From: Adineta ricciae
Lineage: Eukaryota; Rotifera; Eurotatoria; Adinetida; Adinetidae
Direction of reading: 5' to 3'
NCBI GenBank assembly: GCA_905250025.1
Contig: CAJNOJ010000109.1
Coordinates: 62,001 to 126,000, forward strand
DNA length: 64,000 bases
Part shown: piece after piece, positions 57,331 through 64,000 of the stretch
Numbering within the stretch: position 1 is the first letter of the stretch
Layout: each line of letters opens with the position of its first letter
The notes under the pieces: generated by a model
Databases searched by the model: none
Told to the model about the DNA's origin: nothing
The model's input: only the letters and a program-made list of their open reading frames with translations
Position numbers and translations under genes: made by a program

Positions 57331-57948
57331 ACACCAGCTCCAATGCAAAGGACTATCTGCGCCGTCTTACATGACGACGGCCGATCTAAGACAACCCGAC
57401 CATCCTTCTATCTCTCTTCGTGAAGACAGTTAACGACTATACGTGACGTACACATCTTCGATATTCGGTTTCATCCGTTCTACACGCTATGTTAACGGCA
57501 GCGTGTAACAGCACTCTCCACTATTAACGCTAGCGCCGAGAACATAGATCATTCTTAGGTCGGCTGAAACTGTGCGAAAATTGTTAAATCGGAATCACGT
57601 ACAAAACGTTTGATCTAGAACGAAGAAAAGGCAATCATCGACGTATACATCGGCTCGTTCCTGCACATATAGGTCGATGTTCCTTCGAAGATAACTACCG
57701 CTACATACCAAACTCTCTCTTTTTTATTTTAATTTTCTTTTCTTTTCTCTACGAGACATAAGACATCAGTCCTGCGTCTCTTCTCTCCTGCCAGCTTTAT
57801 AACCAATCTGTCCGTTGTTTCCTCTTTCTCTCCTTTCATTCGGGCTGTTTGTTTTCCTTTCCTCTAAACTGGTTGCTTAATAACAAATAAAGCGACGACT
57901 CCAAAAAAATAGGTCATATGTCTTCAAAAGCAAAACATGAATTACCTT

Positions 57949-58014
57949 ATCATTTTCTTTTGTCCTCTTATCATCTTCTTTTGTCCTCTTATCATCTTCT
58001 TTTGTTCTCTTATC
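57949..58014 (+). repeat. Three copies of a 21-bp unit upstream of SABATH copy B
   Basis: The unit TCCTCTTATCATCTTCTTTTG occurs about three times here and once upstream of copy A (near 47575). The 42-bp length difference between the two leaders equals two units. Confidence 0.85.
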
Positions 58015-58117
58015 AGCATTCTTCGAATCTCATAACCAATAAATCACACTATAAATTCATTCGAACGTCTATACACCTTAGTATCTCACTTACTTTTCTT
58101 ACATAAAGCATAGCAAT

Positions 58118-59182
58118 ATGGATTCTCAAAGCAAAACTTCAGACATAAAGTCGTATTCAATCACAGGAATGGCTGGATCATACAATGAAAACTCTTCACC
58201 ACAATTACTTGCTGTTCAACATGCCATTCCATTGATGCGAAAAGCTATTGATGCATGGGAGTCAATTCCTTCATCTTTCCCAACAATTATTGCTGATTTT
58301 GGCTCATCTCATGGTGCAAACACCACATTCATTATCAAAACAATGCTTGATTATATAAAACAATCGAAAAGCCAATTGGTTGATCAATCTTTCCTAATCA
58401 TTTATAATGATTTACCGTCAAATGATTGGGCTGCAGTGTTCAATATTGTGAATGAGGAAAGTCAATATTATGGTTTGGGTAATGGTCGTTCATTTTATTC
58501 ACAATGTTTGCCATCAAACTCTCTGTCTATTGGCTTTTCGTCAACCTCTCTTCAATGGCTTTCTCGAAAACCCTGCAATATATCAAATCATTGTATCTTT
58601 TTATTTGCGCAAGCTTCCGAGCGTGCTGCATTTCGGATGCAAGCGAAAGAAGATCTGGAACAATTCATAAAGACTCGTTCGCATGAATTGATTTCAGGTG
58701 GTGTTTTGATTGTCACAGCCGTCTGTTCTAATAAGAAAGATGAAAGTATTCCAAACCATCCATGTGACTGCTTATATCAGTGTAGCAAACTACTTCCCTT
58801 GAGTGAACAAGAATTGCTTGATTACACAATACCGATTTATTTTCGCGAGTATGAAGATTGTATTGATGAAAACCTTTTCAAACGATATTCATTTCAACTG
58901 GTTTCATCTTACTTTTATTCGGTTGATTTCGAATTCGACCGACATTTTGAAGTAGGAGAGATAAAGCTCGAAGAATTTGTTCAATTACATACCGGTTTTA
59001 TGCGTAGTTGGGGCGAACCAGCATTGAGAAAAGCTTTGCAAAACAATGGAAAAAGAACAGAGGAAGAAATCAATGAATTACTGATTCAATTTTGGGCCTT
59101 ATACAAAGATCAAGTACGCAGAAGTCCCAGAGAATTCAAAGGCAGTTTCAATGAAGCATGTTTTGTATTGAAAAAATGTTAA
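58118..59182 (+). CDS. SABATH-type carboxyl methyltransferase, copy B
   Basis: An intronless ORF of 354 residues with every SABATH hallmark seen in copy A (DFGSSHGANT, YNDLPSND, SFYSQCLPSNSL, SSTSLQWLS). Relative to copy A: G2D near the start, then changes only after residue ~210 (for example GESILNHA to DESIPNHP, YLVDV to YSVDF, SWSEP to SWGEP, RKSP to RRSP). Both frames are intact, so both may be functional. Leader and 3' flank are shared for ~0.2 and ~0.08 kb. The same reaction is inferred: SAM-dependent methylation of a small acid. The LINE 3' end lies directly upstream, so upstream regulatory DNA beyond the 207-bp leader differs between copies. Confidence 0.88.
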   Translation: MDSQSKTSDIKSYSITGMAGSYNENSSPQLLAVQHAIPLMRKAIDAWESIPSSFPTIIADFGSSHGANTTFIIKTMLDYIKQSKSQLVDQSFLIIYNDLPSNDWAAVFNIVNEESQYYGLGNGRSFYSQCLPSNSLSIGFSSTSLQWLSRKPCNISNHCIFLFAQASERAAFRMQAKEDLEQFIKTRSHELISGGVLIVTAVCSNKKDESIPNHPCDCLYQCSKLLPLSEQELLDYTIPIYFREYEDCIDENLFKRYSFQLVSSYFYSVDFEFDRHFEVGEIKLEEFVQLHTGFMRSWGEPALRKALQNNGKRTEEEINELLIQFWALYKDQVRRSPREFKGSFNEACFVLKKC

Positions 59183-59284
59183 GAATAAACGTGTAATTTG
59201 TTTTCAAAATACTATATATAATCTTCTGAGAAAAAGTTTATAAGCATTAATCATCAGTTATGGAGTAGTGTAGAAATCGTTAAC

Positions 59285-59420
59285 TCGATTTTAGTATTAA
59301 ACATCTTCTTCGAGTTTTCGAGTTTTAAACTTATAAATCTAGAACTCGAAGCTTCGAGTTCTTAAATTTAGAAGTTGAATAGTTGAAAACTCGAACTGAA
59401 AGTTTAATACTCGAATAGTC
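59285..59420. repeat. Fold-back inverted repeat (hairpin)
   Basis: AGAACTCGAAGCTTCGAGTTCT (59341-59362) is a perfect 22-bp palindrome at the centre of a longer imperfect inverted repeat. AGTATTAAAC at 59293-59302 pairs with GTTTAATACT at 59402-59411, symmetric about 59351. Repeated CTCGA words fill the arms. It begins ~25 bp after the end of duplicated segment B. Confidence 0.8.
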
Positions 59421-59539
59421 TCTTCGACTTTTACATGTATGAACCAGGGTTGCCATTCTTTCCGCTTTCTTTACATTTTCGCGTTTTTCCATACAACGTT
59501 TGGATCAAACGGTCGGAAGTCTAAAATACCGTTTAACTA

Positions 59540-60125
59540 GAGGGACCCAGGATGAATGTTTCGGCCTCCGGAACCTCCAAGAAACTACCTCCTTTCGCCT
59601 CACTCCGCTCAGATCCCAACGGGTCTAGAGGAAAAATGGACACAGTATTCCAGACCAGAATACATTGGACCAGGAACCGGCTAAGTCTAAAGAAATCTTA
59701 CGGAACGGTTCCCACAGGCTACGGCCGACAGAAACCCTGTCCCAACAAATGACTATTTCCCTTTGATTTCTGTCCGATCCTGAAAGATACCAACAAATCC
59801 TGGAAAATCCCACTAAAAAAGCACTCCAACCACCAATAAATATCACCTAACCCAGGACGATGGTTCCTGAAGCAGGATTCCATGAATTTCCGACAAAATA
59901 CCTGAGGAAACTCGCCATTTCTGAGCGGAAACCGTCCCGAAAATGCCAGGAATCCGATGGAGAAATGCGATAACTGTTTCCGGCTACTGACTTTGACATG
60001 TTCCTATCGGTTCCGGCCCAAACCAGATAAATTCGGTCACCGAATCCGCTCATCGGGAATATTTCTTCCATAAAATCTCCGGAATACCACGGAACTGGCC
60101 GTTTACGTGCCGGATTGTTCGACCT
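59540..60125. repeat. GC-richer unclassified repeat, possible DNA-element remnant
   Basis: Base composition shifts to GC-rich with frequent CCGGAA/TTCCGG and TCGGA words. The right end ATTGTTCGACCTGAG (~60109-60123) resembles the terminal repeat of the 60832-61086 MITE. A poorly matching counterpart (CCCAGGATGAATGTTTCGG) lies near 59546. A second similar end, ATGTTCGACCTGAG, occurs near 60665-60678. Probably related non-autonomous elements; ends not proven. Confidence 0.35.
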
Positions 60126-60831
60126 GAGAAGTCGTTACTGAGTGATACCCATTGCCTCCTCCCTTAAAATTACACTTAAACCCATCAAAAGCACAACAAA
60201 AATGTATTCATACCGCCGATAAGCAGCAAAAATCAAGGATTTTCTAGAAGATTAAAATCGGATTGTAATCCTGTGAAAAATCCTAACAGTAGATTAAGAC
60301 ATATGAAGTTTTATCATTTTTGGGATAAGTTTCATACGCAGTATTGAAAATTGGATTTAAATCGGCTCGAACATCCTGCTCATACCTAAGTCACAGACAC
60401 TGGATCAAAGATTGCTCTGTGATTATGATCTGTGGCGAGGTTAAGTGTTCGCTTTTGTGAAATATTTTCGAAGTGTTTGAGAATAACAGAAAGAAATTGG
60501 ACTAGTTCGGAAAGTCATCCTGGGATCCGTTCGTTTCCTCCCGGTTTCCGTATGTAAGGTTCCGCGTAGAATTTTTCCGGAGCTTTCCAAGATTTTACGA
60601 TCGGAAACGAAGGGATATCGTCCGAGAAAGTCCGGCCTGGAATCCTGTGTCACGAAATCGCCAGAATGTTCGACCTGAGTCGAGTACCTGCTACAAATAA
60701 GAAATATCTACGTCGAATATCTCACGGGTTGAAGAGCTATAACAGATAAAAGAAATCAATACAATTCAAATTTCTACGCTTCCAGTCCTTATTTTTTCTC
60801 ACCGTGCATCGCATAAAATGGCAGTTTCGGC

Positions 60832-61086
60832 TACCCAGGTCGAACAATCCCATACTCGGATCCCATACAGAATTCTATCAGATCCTACAGGAATTCGACG
60901 GATCCGAAACATGGATTTTCTAAGGGTCATCATAGAATATAGCTAGAAAGTTCACTCATAAAATTTGCAACAACCGACGGGATTTTTCTAGTCGGATTCC
61001 AATGCAATTCCGTTTCCAGGAATCCGATCGGATTTTTTCAGATGGTCGGATCCGGTAAGATCCGATCGGATTGGTTGACCTGGGTA
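60832..61086. mobile_element. TA-flanked MITE (Tc1/mariner-like ends)
   Basis: TACCCAGGTCGAACAATCC (60832-60850) is inverted at 61068-61086 (GGATTGGTTGACCTGGGTA) with two mismatches. Each end carries TA, the target duplication of Tc1/mariner elements. The ~250-bp body is rich in GGATCC/TCGGA words and non-coding. Related termini occur nearby at ~60109-60123 and ~60665-60678. Confidence 0.65.
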
Positions 61087-61344
61087 TATCTCTTTATGCA
61101 AAAGAGTTACGGAAGCTAATTTCTGCCTCAGAAATCATGAAAATTTCCTCTTTCTCTGATATTCACTTTCCACTCCAGCTATTCATTCGTCGACCTTTTT
61201 CTCACTCTTACATCATTTCATACCTTATATCCTTCGAATTCACCCACCCTCGAGATCTCTGATGCTAATACGAGTTCAACTTATTATTTCACATTTATTC
61301 TACAAAATGAAAAATCTACACAATTGTCCTGAGAAAAAGTTCAT

Positions 61345-62783
61345 TTAAAGTTCTGTTCTTGGTTCATCCTGATACATTCTGTTTGTATTTCCTCCGTAAG
61401 CGACAGTATTTATCGTTGATAGCATATGTTTTCCAGCAAATACTAAAGCAGGGTTGACATCGCTGAGATGTGTTGATCGTGGTCGATGATCAAATCGAAC
61501 ATATTCTTCAAACGTTTGTTGAATGTGTTTTCCATTGGAATCGACTTTTTCCTTCTTCATTAGTTTTCCCGTTGGTCGAATTTCTCGAATGATGTGTTGA
61601 TTTGTTGTGACATCATACCATTGATTTGTAAGACAAGTTGAACAATCGTTGAAACATGACCATCGGTTACGAAGGCAAGGTAAAAACGAACAACACCAAA
61701 ATGATGAACAAATCTGACTGGATGCATTTCGAATGGAGTCAACCAAGAAAAACGAAAGCCAAGGATTGATGGCGCGATTGATGAGACGAAGAGTGATCAA
61801 TGGAATATCGATGGCAAACAAAAGATTCGATGATGAGAGATGCAATTGAATGGAGGGATTATAAATTCGAATCAATTGATAAAGATAATAGGGAAATTGA
61901 CAAAATATAAAGACGAGAACAAGGAGAAGAACCTAGAAATAAAAAGATTTGTTGAGTTCACTGTGATTGGAATGATGAAACGAACCATTGTGAAGAGGTG
62001 AGGATGTTCATCATCGAATGATTGGAGATCCAATTGTTTCCAATGGTCATCGTGAATATGATCAAGTTGATAAGTTTTGGATTTGTATTTTCGACGAAGA
62101 GAACTTGTGAAAAATAAGAAGAAAATCATAAGGAATGCAGGTAAAACATTTCCGAAGATGAAATCAAGAAGATAAATGGTTCGATAGGGTGTTTGAATGT
62201 GTTGAAGATCCAACCGAGTGAGTTGATTGACTTGTGTTTCATTGTAAACACATTCATATGAACCATAGTTGAATGATTGTAATTGTTGATCAAAAAAGAG
62301 AGTTGGAATGAGAGCATAAGAGACAATCAACCAAAGTGAAATGAAAATACAAATTCCAGTGACAAATCTTCGTTGACCATAACAAAAGACTCTTCTCTTC
62401 ACACAACGATCAAAACATAAAAAGACAATTGTATAAGCAAGAAGAAAGTCCATGACTCGCAGAATGTACATTTCACATTTACACCACGAATCGCTCAACC
62501 ATCGACCATTGTTCAAGGCAAAATGTTCACCTAAGTCGGCAAATGAAACCATTTTGACCAAAGAGAAGATTGAAGACCAAATTGTTCCTTCGACAATCAA
62601 ATTCCAGATGAGAACATGAATACTTTTGCGTTGGTATTGATCTGTTGAGACACACAATGCAAAGAGATTGAAGAGATTTCCAATGAGTGTAATGAGAAGG
62701 AGAATTGTGTAAACTATGGGAATAATTATGCGAATGGGATAGGCGGTCTGAGAAAACATCTCAGCCGATGATGAAGTTGCCAT
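61345..62783 (-). CDS. Divergent rhodopsin-like GPCR
   Basis: Two exons (61986-62783 and 61345-61932, intron 53 bp) give 1386 nt, 461 residues. Seven hydrophobic segments are visible. TM1 has the conserved Asn (TLIGNLFNLFAL). Cys in SWCKCEMYILR precedes TM3. The DRY site reads FDRCVKRR. TM7 contains NRAINPWLSFF, a variant of NPxxY. The extended extracellular loop 2 has a sequon (NET), and the C-tail starts with a Cys-rich stretch (CSSFWCCSFLPC) suited to palmitoylation. No ligand class can be assigned. Such lineage-specific GPCRs are numerous in rotifers. A superficially possible 29-bp intron was rejected in favour of the 53-bp one. Confidence 0.78.
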
Positions 62784-63598
62784 TGAAAGGAAATATGTGA
62801 GAGAATTGTCGTGTCAATTGTGTTATTGATGTATTATTCGAATAAGCATGAGGTCTCTCCCTCTCTCGCTCTCAATGTTATTTGCATAGAGATTGTCGTC
62901 TGGTTGAGTGTGTTGTTCATAGTGATATGTTTAAGATTGTATGTTTGGAGTAAAGAATTTGTTCGTTCTGTTTCGAAGAGAAAGAAGAAAGAAAGAAAGA
63001 TATTAGTACAATGTAAAGTAGACCAGAGAGATGTGCGTTTGTATTGAATGACAGTTTTTCGTATCTCTTTTACATATTTTGTATTGAAGAATAAAGTATT
63101 ACTACCGACCATATAGTATCAAATATTGTCATACTGTCGCAAAAACGGTGTAACACATGACCAAGAACTTCTTGTCGTAAAGTTTCAGTGTAATTGAGAT
63201 CGTTTATTTCAGACAATGTTATACATCCCCAAGGCTATGTGCTTAAACAGCTACACTACTTTCGCATGCTAGTGTAACAATAAAAGATATTCTGAACACA
63301 ATTTCGAGATGTTGTACACTGGCGACACCATGCGTCCTGATTTGACATAACTGAATAAAGAAGATTTTCCTCCAATCAAACATGAATCTCTTTGTTCTGA
63401 TAATCGATGCGAAGAATAACGATAAATCTCTTTGTCAATTTTCTTCTTTCCGAAAACGAGTCTCAACTCATATAACATGCGAATAATTTCATTTATCTGT
63501 GAAAATATTCTTCTCTTATAGATGTGTTTTCATCTAACTCTTCAAATATCATTAATTTAAGTCATTTTCAACGAAAAAACCATTTAACAATTTAGTCA
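62784..63598. other. Intergenic, divergent promoters
   Basis: About 0.8 kb between two divergent genes. A TTTAG acceptor-like site lies three bases before the next ATG. No other feature is supported. Confidence 0.4.
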
Positions 63599-64000
63599 AT
63601 GGAAAATCGAAACAATCTCTCAACACCGTTGAGTGTTTCATCGTTACTCAGTGATAAGTCGTCAAGTATTACAACTGGTGATTGTTCCTATTATGGTCGA
63701 ATTAATTCAACTGGTTTTGGAATTATTCGTTCATATGAAGGAATTCCGGAAAATATTGTCGTCAATTTAATTGTGACTGCTGTAAGAAGAGCAATTTTAG
63801 AAATCAACTCTTCGATATTTCTCTTTATACTTCTTAGATTCTTCTGCTTTTATTCGTTTATTTACGACGTCGTTTTTCCGATGCGAAAACTATTGTTGAT
63901 GGAACCGAGTAATGGCCTTGAATTTCTTATCTTCATAAATCAAAATCTCATCTCTTTTCGTTCAGAATCTCGACTTTACTTTATGGAAGAAGTAATTCTA
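63599..64000 (+). CDS. TMEM63/CSC1-like channel, N-terminal exons (3' end outside window)
   Basis: Three exons are visible: 63599-63781, 63838-63908 and 63966 onward. The product starts with a Ser-rich segment (MENRNNLSTPLSVSSLL), then CSYYGRINSTGFGIIRSYEG and IPENIVVNLIVTAILLLLF followed by YLRRRF. Cys-Tyr near the start, the IPENxVxN turn and a first membrane helix ending in an Arg cluster match the N-terminus of TMEM63/OSCA-type mechanosensitive cation channels, where IPxNL...LLRR is typical. Only ~95 residues are present, so the assignment rests on this short stretch. Confidence 0.55.
   Translation, partial: MENRNNLSTPLSVSSLLSDKSSSITTGDCSYYGRINSTGFGIIRSYEGIPENIVVNLIVTAVRRAILEINSSIFLFILLRFFCFYSFIYDVVFPMRKLLLMEPSNGLEFLIFINQNLISFRSESRLYFMEEVIL

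Larger units (their letters stand above)
53970..57910 (+). mobile_element. Decayed Jockey-like LINE (non-LTR retrotransposon)
   Basis: Left limit is approximate. Order: a pyrimidine-rich 5' region, ORF1 with CCHC zinc knuckles, ORF2 with AP-type endonuclease and reverse transcriptase, 3' region with AATAAA (~57886) and a short A-run ending at 57909. ORF1 stop and ORF2 start overlap (ATGATTAG, 54944-54951). Reading frames are interrupted by shifts near 54630, 56425 and 56640 and by stops at ~56947 and ~57017, and the polymerase motif reads GDD preceded by Phe. No target-site duplication was found. It is head to head with the DYW gene, and its 3' end abuts the duplicated SABATH segment. Motifs such as YLGVIIDKQLKFRNHL favour the Jockey group. 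Confidence 0.82.
57910..59262 (+). repeat. Duplicated segment, copy B (SABATH gene with flanks)
   Basis: This 1353-bp homologue of 47537-48847 begins at the base after the LINE A-run. It is 42 bp longer than copy A because the leader carries two extra copies of a 21-bp unit. Homology ends after CAGTTATG at 59262. Confidence 0.93.
59263..61344. other. Repeat-rich, GC-richer stretch without a gene
   Basis: About 2.1 kb. It holds a fold-back (59285-59420), GC-richer repeats with TCGGA/CCGG words (59540-60125, 60500-60680) and a TA-flanked MITE (60832-61086). No open frame with recognisable features. Confidence 0.5.

Noticed and set aside
57910-59262. SABATH copy B as a LINE 3' transduction or processed retrocopy
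   Set aside because: The copy includes ~0.2 kb of leader/promoter and lacks a poly-A tract at its 3' end, and no flanking target duplication was found.
61940-61985. A 29-bp intron in the GPCR gene
   Set aside because: A 53-bp GT-AG intron (61933-61985) gives the same frame and fits the local size distribution.

Overview
The window looks like nuclear DNA of a bdelloid rotifer (Adineta/Rotaria-type). It is AT-rich and gene-dense. Genes are split by very short introns, mostly 46-60 bp with GT-AG ends. Clearly animal genes sit beside intronless or plant-like genes of the kind bdelloids are known to have acquired horizontally. The species is inferred from these features and was not matched to any database. 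Exon coordinates come from reading splice sites and checking that the phases close. They are strong for most genes and approximate where stated.

Left part (1-20.7 kb), host genes on both strands: the 3' end of an Arg/Ser-rich protein gene; TMEM62 (13 exons, minus); a small neuropeptide-like precursor; a two-EGF single-pass membrane protein (minus); an SR splicing factor with RRM, zinc knuckle and RS tail (minus), head to head with an ANKRD45 orthologue (plus); a neuropeptide-receptor-like GPCR; a 1310-residue protein of unknown function carrying exactly 29 tandem 13-residue units plus three 40-residue units; and a group-XII-like secreted phospholipase A2.

Middle part (20.7-43.5 kb): an accessory-looking gene for a possibly N-myristoylated glycine-zipper protein whose first intron carries a TTAA-flanked piggyBac-type MITE. 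Then a run of minus-strand genes: a short protein with an Sp/NocA-like motif, a TSSK-type protein kinase, a fucosyltransferase-like Golgi enzyme, a FAM13 C-terminal-domain protein, an unrecognised 467-residue protein, and one large EML5/EML6-type gene (about 8.4 kb) encoding three tandem HELP-WD40 modules.

Right part (43.5-64 kb), the accessory island: an intronless fatty-acid desaturase; a second TTAA-flanked MITE; two nearly identical SABATH-type (plant-like) methyltransferase genes 10.4 kb apart; between them a complete nine-exon plant-type PPR-E-DYW protein with an intact deaminase signature, and a decayed Jockey-like LINE whose 3' end abuts the second methyltransferase copy exactly; then a fold-back hairpin, GC-richer repeats and a TA-flanked MITE. 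The window closes with a divergent GPCR (minus) and the first exons of a TMEM63/CSC1-type channel (plus). The most unusual items are the DYW-type editing-factor-like gene, the mosaic duplicated SABATH pair with its LINE junction, and the perfect 39-bp repeat gene.
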